From: Cyanodermella asteris
Lineage: Eukaryota; Ascomycota; Lecanoromycetes; Ostropales; Stictidaceae
Length of the DNA: 64,000 nt
Direction: 5' to 3'
NCBI GenBank assembly: GCA_900618795.1
Contig: UYJD01000005.1
Location: forward strand, 590,811-654,810
Below the pieces are notes generated by a model. The model searched no databases and was not told where the DNA came from. It was given only the letters and a program-made list of their open reading frames with translations. Below, piece after piece: positions 21,086-33,400 of the stretch. The position numbers were made by a program, and so were the translations under genes. The first letter of the stretch is position 1. Every line of letters begins with the position of its first letter.

Positions 21086-22234
21086 CCACCTCGAGGGATG
21101 TGTCGTCGGCTTGCCCATTACCACCCATATGCATTATACTGTCAACTTCCTCGGCCCTGGGATCAAGTCCGACATCCAAATCTTCAGGTATGCCATGATT
21201 CAGGTTCTTCAATGGACGTATCTGGTTCTCCGCCCACTGTCTGATCCTGATCAATTCGTGGAGGCGCTCTCGACGGCCTTCTCCCATACTGAAGAGGAGT
21301 GATTCATTCACTCTTCGGGCCACAATACGCCTCAGCTCGGGTTCGAGAAGGTGAGCCAGAGAGGCATGTACGTGACCCGGCTTGAAGATGAGGAGGGCCA
21401 TTGTCTCTTCGAGGTCCCGAAGGAATTCAGGATTCGCGGGCGCACGTGGAGCCAGCTCGTCTTCGGCAAACTTGATGGCAGTCATCATGTGCTGCTCCGG
21501 ATCCGCAATTGCCGGTCGAACGAGCTCAATGAGCTGGAGTCGGAGCAGGGCGAAATGCAAAGCTGGGTCGCTATCGAGCAACTAGGATGGTCAGTCAAGT
21601 GCTTGATAGCAAGGTGGGATTGAACAAGATGGGATGAGGTGGGATCATTTTAAGGACTGAAGTGTTGTTTTGATATCAGCATGCTCGGGGAGCAATATGC
21701 GTGGTGCATGAAACTGAGTCTAATCATAGTGGAGTGCAGAGAACGCGAAAAGAGTAGTTCTCACCTGGGGATCAAGATTGATGATCTTCTCGATAGCTTC
21801 GCGGATATTCCCCTCGTGTATGCGGTTCTTTATCTCGAGCCTCTCTTCAATCGTGCCAGTCTCTGTGTGCGCCTCGATATTGGCCTCCTTCGCGAACTGG
21901 CGCGCTGCCTGCGGATAGCCCTCTCGGACAAAGTAATCCATGACCAGGTCGTTCATCAATCTGCGAGCTCCAGTCAGCAAACTGGGATGGAAGCTCAAGT
22001 ACGATCAGACAAGACAGTGCCGAAGACGCGTTCAGTTCAATTTTTCTAATCGTTACTCCGCACGAAATTCTCAGAGAGATTCCCATTTGATTATTGATCA
22101 TCATGAAGGCATAGTCTCGCATAGCCATGGCAAGAGTGGGGTTGAGCTTACGCTTTGCTGAACTTGACGTTCGCAACCCTGGTCGCAAAATTCGACGCAG
22201 CCGACGGCGTCGCAGTGTCAGTCGAGGACGCCAT
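21081..22234 (-). CDS. GID8: Gid8/Twa1-like subunit of the GID/CTLH ubiquitin ligase
   Basis: Scaffold subunit of the GID (CTLH) E3 ligase, which in yeast marks gluconeogenic enzymes for degradation when glucose returns. Three exons, 22152-22234, 21765-21960 and 21081-21581, 259 residues; introns open GTAAGC and GTGAGA, joins KFSKA-LMNDL and NLDPQ-LLDSD. LisH motif at about residues 28-60 (LMNDLVMDYFVREGYPQAA), CTLH motif about 66-123 (TIEERLEIKNRIHEGNIR...ALHFALLRLQLIEL) and CRA region to about residue 215 (ELAPRAPANPEFLRDLEETM, ARRVNESLL). The C-terminal tail PEDLDVGLDPRAEEVDSIMHM is less conserved. Divergent from the uridine kinase. A minisatellite overlaps its stop codon. Confidence 0.93.
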
Positions 22235-22764
22235 GGCGAGTCAGTCGTAGGGCAGACAGGATCAGGGCGGAGGTCGTCTGAAGCTGGCCAGATTGCAACA
22301 GCAGCCTGTTGGTGACGAGGCGGCCGTGCTCGGCATCTGGGGAGTTGCGGGACAGAATGGCCTGCAGCTTCGAGATGGGCAAGCAGGGCAAGAAAGACGT
22401 TCAGAGCCGCAGGAATTTTTGCACGGAAAGGGCGGCTTTAGTTGGCAGCCACTTATGTCCGCAGCTAGTATCGAGTCTGCGTGTCTGTGCACCGGGGCCG
22501 CTGCGCTAACCGCTACACCTGATCGGATGAATGTTCGCTGGCTGCATTCAATGTCGCAGCACGGCGAGGCAAGACTGAATGCCTTGTTCTGCCGCTACAT
22601 TACACTGTCTATTCACCGTATGAAACAACGCATCCGGGTCGGCGTTTGAGGAGTTCTGAGCATGGTTTGCTGCATACAGCCAATCTCATCGTTATTGTAC
22701 TACTTTATTTGAGGTACAAACTTTCTATCCTCGAACCGATTGAGTCCCTGCATTTCAAACAGCC
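22235..22764. promoter_or_regulatory. Shared divergent region GID8 / uridine kinase
   Basis: 530 bp between the two start codons, so both promoters lie here. The segment 22470-22530 on the minus strand reads like the 5' half of a tRNA (TAGCGGTTAGCGCAGCGG) but lacks a matching T-loop box, so I do not call a tRNA gene. Confidence 0.45.
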
Positions 22765-24173
22765 ATGCAGCGCGCCGAGCGGGCTCACTACAGCCCACCA
22801 TGGGCGAACACCAGTATCATTGGCGTTGCCGGGAGCTCGGGATCCGGCAAAACATCGCTTGCTGTTGAGATAATTGCTTCGATGAATCTGCCGTGGGTCG
22901 TCATTCTGTCAATGGTAGGTAGGCTTTGGCTCCACTCAAGCCTTAACACGTACACGCATAGGACCTCCCGCTTACAAACAGCAAGGACTCTTTCTATAAG
23001 CCACTGGAACCCGAAGAATCTGTGAAAGCATTTCGGAACGAGTACGACTTTGATTCTCCTTCCGCCATCGATTTCGATGTACTGGTTGACAAGTTGCGAG
23101 ATCTGAAACAAGGTCGTCGAGCAGAAATTCCAGTTTACAGTTTCGAGAAGCATCAACGAGAGGCTCACACCACGTCCATATACTCTCCGCATGTGCTCAT
23201 TTTGGAAGGTATATTCGCCCTTTATGACCCGCGGGTACTCGAGCTTCTGGACCTGAAAATCTTCGCCGAAGCCGATGCCGATGTTTGTCTCTCTCGAAGG
23301 ATCGTACGCGATGTTCGCGACAGAGCGAGAGACATCGAGGGCGTCATCAAACAATGGATGGCATATGTCAAGCCAAACTTTCAGAGATACGTTGAGCCTC
23401 AACGTGAGAAGGCAGACATCATCGTGCCAAGAGGCATCGAGAACCGGGTGGCCATCAACATGGTCACGCAGCATATTCAGCAGACCCTGATACGAAAGTC
23501 TCGAGAGCATCGCGAAGAACTTGCCCGCTTGGGTAAACAGGTCGAAGAGGAGCCTCTGGACGATCGAGCTGTTGTCCTGCCTGAGAGATCGCAGATTGTG
23601 GGAATCCACACCATTCTGCAGAGCCCTTTGACCGATCGTGTTGATTTCTGCTTCTATTTCGACCGGATAGCAGCTTTATTGATTGAGCAGGCGTGTGAGT
23701 TTCAGACGTTTCATCCCGAGAAAGTTTCCACTCCTGCCAGGACAACATATCAAGGGCTCAAGGCGGAAGGCAACGCCAGCGCTGTGGTGATACTGCGAGG
23801 AGGCTCATGTCTTGAGACTGGGCTCAAGCGCGTAATACCGGACTGCCAGACTGGCCGTCTGCTGATTCAGACCAACCATCGCACTGGAGAGCCGGAGCTG
23901 CATTACCGTAAGCTGCCCGACAACCTGTCTAAGCAGGACACTGTGCTGCTTCTCGACTCGCAGATGTCAAGTGGCGGGGCAGCACTTATGGCTGTGCGTG
24001 TGCTGATCGATCATGGAGTACCGGAGAAGAATATCGTCTTTGTCGCCTATTTCGCCGGAAAGATGGGTGTCAACCGATTGCTTGCAGTCTTTCCTGACGT
24101 CAAGGTTGTTGTTTGTCGCATTGTGGCTGATTATGAGGATCGCTGGCTGGAAACTAGGTATTTCGGCAGCTGA
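22765..24173 (+). CDS. URK1: Uridine kinase with C-terminal UPRT-like domain
   Basis: Pyrimidine salvage enzyme that phosphorylates uridine and cytidine to UMP and CMP with GTP or ATP. Two exons: 22765-22914 and 22962-24173 (453 residues); a second usable acceptor at 22985 would drop eight residues. The kinase domain has the P-loop GVAGSSGSGKTS (near 22823), DSFYK substrate loop, HVLILEGIFAL and the Arg-rich lid SRRIVRDVRDRARD. From about residue 250 a uracil phosphoribosyltransferase-like domain follows (AVVILRGGSCLE, LHYRKLP, LLLDSQMSSGGAA). Its PRPP loop lacks the usual DPMLATGG form, as in yeast Urk1, so it is probably not an active transferase. Such two-domain proteins are normal in fungi. 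Confidence 0.92.
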
Positions 24174-24466
24174 AACTGTGACACCAATTCAATACTCATC
24201 ACTCACTGAATAACGCATGCCTCGAAAGTTGCGGAAGGTCTCATCAATGAAACTACATGGTGCCAAACCAGACGGGACTTGACAGAGACCATGCATCAAG
24301 CAAAATCAGGACTGCGCTGTGACAATAATGCGAACTTTCAAATGACCCCTATTACTGATATCAGACGATCCTAATAGGCCTGGAAGATCTGATGCACCGT
24401 AAAACGGGGAAGAATAATGATGCTGAACTCGCTGAAATTTGTACAAAGTGACCTTCATCCTGCTTT

Positions 24467-25229
24467 CTATTTCGTGGGAATCTTCTTCAACTTCTTCGGG
24501 CTGTGCATGAAGTTGTTGGCGTATGCCTTTGGTGTGAAACGTCGCTCGTTCGGCTCCTGGACGAAGTACTCGTAGCCTTGTTTCTCTGCAAATCTGATGG
24601 CATCGTCGCGGGTCTTGAAGCTCAAGCGCGTGCCCTGCATGAAATCTCCCGACGATTGCCACCCCATCAAAGGATTCTCCCATCTGTGACCCTTGCCCAT
24701 AACATCCCAATCCATCGACCATGCGTGTGAATGCCAGTCTCCAGACTGTGTAGCTGTCTTTGTTGGTCGGAAGATGCTGGCTGATGTTAGTCCTGTTCAT
24801 ATTTGAATTCCATCAACCATGGTGCTTCTTTACCGAACTTGGCGAGCTTGCAGGTCAATTGGTGCGCCTGATAGCACTGCGGCTGCTAACGATCCTCCCT
24901 CTTCACTGCCATCCACGACCCTCTTCGGCACGGAAGAGAACTTTCTACGATGATTGATCAGTGCCTGTGTCGAAGCCAGCTGTATGAGCAACATACGATG
25001 TGCCGTGGTCAACCCTTGCACCGTAGTCCAGATCCTCGTGTCCGACAAGTGCCTGTTCCGGCGTGCCCTGCTTCATCATTTCGGTGTTGACCTCGCCAGG
25101 TCGGCCCGGAATAGGTTTGTCTGAAGTGACGGTGCTATCCCATCGGCGCTGGACGGGGATCGCAACCCGGCTGGGCCCAGCGACGGATGGCAAGAGCCTC
25201 GCAGCGCACTGCGCGCGAAGCAAAGACAT
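24467..25229 (-). CDS. Mitochondrial complex I 21 kDa subunit (NDUFS4-like)
   Basis: Accessory subunit of NADH:ubiquinone oxidoreductase at the matrix arm, homologous to mammalian NDUFS4 and Neurospora NUO-21. Three exons: 24997-25229, 24834-24944 and 24467-24776; introns GTATGT...TAG and GTAAAG...CCAG; 217 residues. The N-terminus is a typical mitochondrial presequence (MSLLRAQCAARLLPSVAG, later QRRWDST). The conserved core runs from APIDLQARQVRIFRPTKTATQSG through MDWDVMGKGHRWENPLMGWQ to FAEKQGYEYFVQEPNERRF and KAYANNFMHSPKKL. The join HGTS-KFSSVPKRVV was chosen because it uses a perfect GTATGT donor and keeps the frame. It shares a promoter with ATP synthase subunit f. Confidence 0.92.
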
Positions 25230-25487
25230 GATGGAGTTATAGTCGAGTGGAAAGGTGATGATTTCGTTGCGATCGTGAGGTGCTTGCCGGTGATGCGAGC
25301 TTCGGTCGTCGAAATGCCAAGAGTTGATGTTGATTGGCTGGGGCGAACGCTGCTCTGCAAGACCTTCAACTTCAAGGCTTGTCTAGCTACAGCAACTTAC
25401 ACCCACACGACGAGTCACAAGCGTAAGTACGATACCGCGATCTATAACACGATTCTCGAGGGAAGCTAATCGTGTGGCAGCTTCAAA
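25230..25487. promoter_or_regulatory. Bidirectional promoter of two respiratory genes, with CCAAT box
   Basis: Only 258 bp separate the starts of the complex I subunit and ATP synthase subunit f. Near the middle is TGATTGGCTG; ATTGG at 25333-25337 is a CCAAT box on the minus strand with the flank CCAATCA. In Aspergillus and yeast, the Hap2/3/5 CCAAT-binding complex controls respiratory genes, so a shared site is plausible. On the subunit f side, GTAAGT at 25423 and GTGTGGCAG ending at 25480, with GCTAATC between, form a likely 58-bp intron in the 5' untranslated region, leaving seven bases before the ATG. Confidence 0.6.
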
Positions 25488-26087
25488 ATGAGCTACGTCT
25501 CCCGTCGCGCGCTCTCTACCATTGTGCCGCCAAAGGTACGTTCTTGCATCAAACTTAACACCAATTGGAAAAGCTGACAAACATTTTCAGGTGGCTTCGC
25601 CGGCAGTAAGTCTCTGTGCAAGTCTTGTGTCTTGAAAGGATTGGAACCGTACAACAGGGAAAAAAGGGGGGCCACAACTAGGACGATCTGGAGAAGAGAC
25701 ATGACACGGATGAACGAGTTCTAACGACGATATCTCAGGGCATTGGCTCGGCACCGGATGCCGTCCGCATGAAGCGCATCGTGAACCTCTACGAGAAGCT
25801 TCCCAAAGGCCCTGCTCCCAAGATCCAGGGCAAGGGTCTCCTCGGTCGATACCAGCAGAAGTACTTTGGCGACAAGCCCTCAGCAGCTCGTGAGTTTGGA
25901 CTAGGTCGACACGACAAATGGAAGATGACTGACGGCTCTTTCAGCGCTTCTGCACGTTCTCATTGGATTGATGACGCTCGGCTACGCTCAGAACTACTAC
26001 TTCCACTTGAGTGAGTGAAGTTGCGAATCATGGTTCTGCATGGTTACTGACCAATGTTTAGGACACCACAAGAACAACGCCCACTAG
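25488..26087 (+). CDS. ATP17: Mitochondrial ATP synthase subunit f
   Basis: Small membrane subunit of the F0 part of ATP synthase in the inner mitochondrial membrane. Five exons: 25488-25535, 25591-25605, 25739-25889, 25945-26010 and 26062-26087, giving 101 residues, the same as yeast Atp17. The product starts MSYVSRRALSTIVPPK, continues VASPA (a 15-base exon), then GIGSAPDAVRMKRIVNLYEKL, GLLGRYQQKYFG, one membrane span (LLHVLIGLMTLGYAQNYYF) and ends HHKNNAH, the family's usual C-terminus. All donors are GTACG, GTAAG, GTGAG or GTGAG and all joins keep the frame. Four introns in 306 coding bases is dense for this window. Confidence 0.93.
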
Positions 26088-27458
26088 AGGATTGCTTGGA
26101 ATTTTGTTTGAATGTGTAAATAGCTCGAGTCAGCGGATAGAATTCCAGAAGCATATTCCTTTTGTGATTTTTTGACCAGCATAAATTCGAGAGCCATTCA
26201 AATCTTTCCGACGTGTGCATGAGGATTGCAGCCGATTCACCAGGACTCATCTACGCATGAATTGTATATTCCATCAACTACGAACCTTTTCACACTACGG
26301 TGCCGCCAGCGGCAGACAAACTCGGCGAAGATCAATTCCCAGCATTCGCCTCAAGCGCACATTCTATCGAAAAAGGCGTTCACATTCTCGCCTTGTACGT
26401 CCAGCTCATCATAGAAACGAGGAACTCAATATGGTATCAACAAGCCCAGCTGCACAAGGCTATGAGCTAAGCACCTGCAGCCCTGGGTACCTCAAACCCC
26501 AATCACCAGCTAACAGTGAAAGGCGCAAGATCATGAACTTCAGGAACATCGGCTGGCTTATCCCTGCAGAGCCACAGATGCGGCTCAGCAAGTCTGATTC
26601 GGTTTCTACTCGACTGATTGCGGCAGTTCTTCCCCTTGCCTTCGTCTGTTACAGCTCTTTGCAGGTGCTTCCGCTATAAAATCGGCCCACAATATTTTGA
26701 CTTGCAAGGAAGGCAAGTCGCGAGGCTTGTTAATAGACAGAGCTTGGAGCAACTGCTTCCTGCAAGGGTCGAATGAACATTTGTGCTCACACAAGAACAA
26801 GGAACTTGGAAGGCAGCGTGCTTCTGCCGCTCCAAGTGACCAAGTGAATGACGTGCGGCTCGCGTTTCTCGGATAGGTCATTCCGTTTCTCAACATTCAC
26901 TATCGTCCACGTAGCACCATACCGTAAGCTCGCACATGTCATAAGCTCTGCGGCGTGTAAGCAGCTTTGATAGCAACTTACAATCGCAGTTCTAGGCGCA
27001 GAACGACGGACTGGCTTTCGCCGCACGCAGGCAACTTTGACGATCCAGACCTCGCGAGCCAGCCGTCCGGGCGACCTGCCTTAGTCAGCAGAATCAGCCG
27101 ACGGCTCCGTTCACGACAGAGTGGAGGCGACGTTGAAAGAAGGCACACTACGAAACTCCGGCAAACACGATAATCAAGGGCGGAGTCTGAGGCTCACCAT
27201 CGGCGCTTTGCATTGTCTCTGCGCAAGGAGAAGCCCAAAGTCAGACCTCACTGAGGCTGCAACCGACCTCCGCCTCCGATCCCATTTCTCCGCACCCTCA
27301 ACCTGTATTCACTCGTTGAAAGACAGCATCGTGGGTACTTTACTCGATCGATAAAAGTGAGTAGCCCTTGCAAGCTCTGCAAAACGCCATCTTCACCCTT
27401 CCCTGTCCTGGAGCTAGGCGCTGACGTGAATTTTCGCCAAGCAGGCCGGAGAATTGTT
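26088..27458. other. Intergenic region, 1.4 kb
   Basis: Between ATP17 and the large disordered protein. Open frames are short, overlapping and without recognisable motifs. It should hold the 3' end of ATP17 and the promoter and leader of the downstream gene. No repeat or RNA gene seen. Confidence 0.4.
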
Positions 27459-30400
27459 ATGGACGAGAACGCATCCCAGGATGTGGTAAAACAAGTCCAG
27501 TCGGCGGACGCCTTTGCGCCTGTCGACGTCTCTGCTTCCACTATCGATACTCCCGCCGCGACCGCGGCTTCTTTGGCTACGTCCACCCCGAACAACACAG
27601 CGTCTCCGGCACCTGCGTTGGACAAAAACGCCGATGGCGCCGCGTGGTCAAATGAGAACGATAAGACGAGCAGGGGAGGACAAGTACACAATCCGGTAGG
27701 TCGAGGTCTCGCTTTTATTTGGCGTTGCAGCAACGCTGACATTTCTAGGACGATGCTGCAATGGGAACTACTCAACAAGCTACGGCTAATGGGACAACCG
27801 GCGACGTCTCCAACCCTCCGTCGGTCGGGCAGAGCGCAGAGTCAGATACTGATATGAGCAAGACTGGTGCATCTGAAACCGCGTCAAAAGGAGGAGATGG
27901 CCCAAAATTGACTGTGAAAAAGCCGGCGTCATTCAAACCTGTATCGGTAGCCAAGGTTTTCAAGACCAAACAGGGGACACCAACTTCTCAAGCTGCAAAT
28001 TCGCCGTTGGAACAGAGCGGACCCAGCAGTACCGCGTCTGGTACGCTTTCACTGAGCTCTGGCAGGCCTAGGTTGATTGCCAAGACTGCCAGTGGGCATA
28101 AACTCTCGATGTCAACCCAACTGAGCAATGGCACGAGCGCCGGACGACCTGTCGTTGGACCAGATCCTATGCAGGTATGGAACCGCAATCGTGTGCAGAC
28201 CCCTCAAGCTACGCCTAAACACCTTACGGACGAGGAACTTCGCCAGCAGTACGGTATCCAGCTTGCATCGATTCCTATTATTGATGGCGACGACAAGGGC
28301 AACAAGTGGGCGGATATTGACGATGAGGAAGACGACTGGGCGCCTGAAGTCATAGAATGGAGTGATGGGTCCAAAGTCAATCTTGCCGAAGCTGAAAAGG
28401 CGGCCGCTGAACAGGCCAAAGCTGCTGAAGAAGCCAAGAAGAAGGTCGAGACTTCAAGAGTGCAGCAAGCCGCGGCGAGAGCAACCTTGAGTCTGGGTCC
28501 CAAAGCCACTGTTCTTAAAGTCGGTGGTGCTTCGTCTCAAACCAAAGCAAATGCTGAAGGCTCATCTCTCAAGGCCACGGACAAACCGACATTGGTCGCC
28601 AAACCTGCCGCACCAGCAGCTGTCAAATCACCATGGGCCCCCCTACCACCGGTCGAGAAAGTCCCTCCAGTTGCCGTAAATCCCACTCAGCCACCATCGC
28701 TTCCGCCACAGAGGTCCCATTTTACTGAGAACCAAGCACCCGATCGTGCGACTGCAGGATGGAGAGCTAAAGAGATTGCAGCGGACGACTTTTCTCGAAT
28801 GCCCCGAGATGCTCCCAATGGAATGCCACGCGAGCTCTTCAACTCACAGTCAGGTAAATACGAACCGGTGAACGATGCACGAAGGGGCTCTTTCAAGAAG
28901 GACCAGAATTTCCGGCAGCCGGCTGTTTTGCAAAGACCCGGCCCTGATTCAGAGACCGGCTTTCCGCTGCGCAAGGGATCGCAGGATCGATCCATGAGTA
29001 TCACTTCTGATCGCCGACCCTCAATCACCCAGCAGTCAGTCGAGACGAGGCAGCCCTCGGACCAACCACAGCCTTGGCGCAGGCCTTCCAACAATTGGCC
29101 GGGACAAGCGCGTGCCGCTCCACAAAGCCCTTCGCTGGCTTCCGCAGCTCCTCAGACTGCGTCAGACGCAGCTTCCGCCTCGTCACCATCTGTTCAGGGC
29201 CAAAGTCAAGCCCCAATCGCACAAGTGGTAGAGGATCCCATTGCTATGCAACAAAGACTCATGAAAGAGAGCCGAGCAGCAGCTTTGAAGAGGCGTGAAG
29301 AACTAGCAGCGCGCGAAGAAGCAGAGCGCAAGGAGCGGATTCAGAAAAAGCTCGCCGCATTGGGCCCGACACCCGAGAAAAAGGACAAACCAAAAGCTGA
29401 TCAGATTCCTCCCGCCAAACCGGCCCTTGAGCTTGCCCCTAACAATAACAACAACAACGACAGCACAAATTCTACTTTGGCGAAGCGGCCAGAGGTCTCG
29501 CGTTCGCCGCCAAAGCCACCGGCTCCCGGTCCCTCATTGCAGCATTATGGCATGATCAAAGTGCATCCTTCTCCAATCGCCAATGGCGTTTCTCCTGTTG
29601 CACGTTCCGCAAGTACCGCTGCCGCATCTGAGGTTCCAATGGAGAGGCAATCATCCGGTCACGAATCCTCGCAAGTCAGACGCATGGGCGAGACTGCAGC
29701 ATTCTCCGATCATCGCGCAGTGTCCAAGCAGCCCTTTGGCCTAAGCCACCGGGAGAGACAGCCGGACGAGGCTAGTCCATGGGAGAAGGCAGCCTGGGGA
29801 CAGGGTAGCGAAGTCGGCAGTCTGTCAAGCTCTAATTTGTGGGCGCCCCAAGGCTTGTCACGCACTCTTGGTAACGGCGACTTCAGCTTGCAGCCAGGAA
29901 GAGGCGGTCCGTTCCGACAGTCAGCCTTTTCTCCAGAACAGATCCTTCCCTCGCCTCAATCTGCACCGCAATCAACGCTCTTTGGAGAATCAAATCCTGC
30001 TTCATTGTCCATGCAGTCTCATCCGAGCAACGCTTTCACCCGACAGTTCGAGGCAGGTTCTAGATTCGGAAGCAAACCTTCCATGGATGCGCATCCACAG
30101 CCTCCCAGCACGCAAAGTCGGACTCCCGCATTGCCCTCACCTCTTGCTCATAGCCTACCTCCGCAACAGGGTCTTCCGGCTCCTCCTAGTCAAACCACCT
30201 CCCTTCCGGAATCAAAGCCTGGAGTTTCTGCGTGGAGCAGCTTTAGCAACAACGTCGCCGACCACGACGCCGCCACCAGAGCCAGATTGAGCCAAGAGGC
30301 GCTGTTGCGTGCAGCCGATGCAGAATCGAGGGGTCAGTCTCTCAAGTCGAACATCAGCGAACGTTGGAAGCAGACTAGCAGGAATGATGACGTTGGATCG

Positions 30401-31525
30401 CGCCGCGTGGTTGGTATCCAGACACTTGCTCGGGCTCAAGCTCCAGGCCCTCCCGCAAGTCAAAGCATCAGCATACCTGCTGAGGAGCCGCGTCAGCCAC
30501 CTGTATCGATGCCCCCCCAAAACGCCAAGGCGTCGAAGTTTCATAATATGTTCAGGCAGCTCAATCAAGGATCACCACCAACGAGCATGACCCCGTCACC
30601 TCCACAGCGTCCGGCTTCTCCGCCAGTTCCGCCACCAGATTCATACCAGCACCCTGCGTTCGATAGAGCCGGAAACAAGCCTCTGGTGAATTTGCCTGGC
30701 ATGAATAACAAAGATGAGAGACCTGTACCAAAGGTCCGCCTTCCGCCTCCCAAGCCTTTCCCGCAGCATCCCACAGGAGACGGGCGCCTGACGACCAGAT
30801 TTCCCCAGCCATCAGCACAACCCCTAGTGAAGAACCTCGAGTGGCAAAACAGATTCAAGACTCTGTTGCATAAGGAGACTAAGGAGAGGCGCCCCCAAGA
30901 GAGCCTCGACTTTTCAAGCTCCAAGAACGCATTTGACATCTTGTCAGTGAGTGAGGCTGCAGCAGTGAGCTTTCCCCAGCCGGGTCAAATTTCACCCACA
31001 TCACCGACATTCCCACGAGTAAGCGCCGACGACGACAAGAGCATCGAAGACGAGATCGCGTTGTTTGAGGCCGACTTGCACCCCGGTAGCACGCCACCAG
31101 TCCGTGTGGCAGTATACCGCTTTCCATCGACTTGGCGACCAGCACCCGTGAGCTATGCCAATGCTCAGAAGACTCATAAGCTCCAGTTTCGCGACAGTGA
31201 TACCACGAGCCGCAGGACCTGGATTGTCGGCCGGGAAGATTTTCGAGGTGGCAAAGTGGACATTGTGATCCGCGTTGATGGCATGACAGCACCTCTGAAG
31301 AAACAGTGGGTTCCGAAGTTCATCGACGATCATCGTCCGATCCGACAGCTAGCGACGCAGAAGAACAAGCCTCAATCCAAGCCAACACGCAAGATTCGCG
31401 AGTCTGCGCCAGCTGGCAAGCCGCAATCCCAAGCCGGTGCTGCTGCTGCCGTGCCTGCCAAACCAAGTGCTCCGCCTGCACCCGCGATTCCTCAAACATG
31501 GGCGAGTCGATTAGCCGCGAATTAG
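27459..31525 (+). CDS. Large disordered Pro/Ser/Gln-rich protein of unknown function
   Basis: Two exons, 27459-27695 and 27749-31525 (intron GTAGGT...CTAG), 1337 residues from MDENASQDVVKQ. I do not recognise a named family. Most of the chain is low-complexity and rich in Pro, Ser, Ala and Gln, with a short Asn run near 29440. Three ordered-looking islands remain. About residues 230-285 is acidic and aromatic, with LTDEELRQQYGIQL and WADIDDEEDDWAPEVIEW. About 570-620 is a charged helix (KRREELAAREEAERKERIQK). About 1190-1270 is VRVAVYRFPSTWRP followed by FRGGKVDIVIRVDG. The C-terminus is Ala/Pro-rich, ending TWASRLAAN. Such architecture is common in fungal RNA-binding or signalling scaffolds, but that is only a guess. 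Confidence 0.8.
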
Positions 31526-33061
<1,536 letters not shown>

Positions 33062-33400
33062 CTTGCCGGATTGAAGGAGGGTCCTTCAGGCTTGCTCGCC
33101 TGGTCGGTCGGTGGTGAGTTGGAGAGCGGTTGGACAGATTCGAGGGCACCTTTGTGAGCGTATGGAGGCAAAGCTGGAGTTGAGGCGCACCGGTGGGCAA
33201 CGAGTGAACGGCGGGTTGGATATAACGGTCCCTGGCCGCCTGCGGCAACTGCGTGGGACCGGCCAAGGGAGCACTGCTGTGGCCCGAGCGCCGACTGGAT
33301 CCACGCGGTCTGGGGCAGCCACAACTTTTTTTTCTCCGACAGGTCGAACTTGCAACACCTGCGTTGGCTCCAGAAAGTGCATGTTGATCGTTTTCGCACA
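33062..33400. promoter_or_regulatory. Shared divergent promoter YPT6 / NOP53
   Basis: 339 bp between start codons. A run of nine T followed by CTCC (33326-33338) lies upstream of NOP53; pyrimidine tracts of this kind are common near fungal transcription starts. No specific factor site named. Confidence 0.45.

Noticed and set aside
20774-21244. Plus-strand frame with V-L-I-K repeats, resembling an amphipathic membrane peptide
   Set aside because: It has no ATG before the repeat, its composition comes from the 12-bp minisatellite, and it runs into the antisense of GID8.
22470-22535. tRNA-like segment on the minus strand (TAGCGGTTAGCGCAGCGG)
   Set aside because: The A-box and D-arm look possible, but the T-loop box is missing and no seven-base acceptor stem forms. 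At best a remnant.
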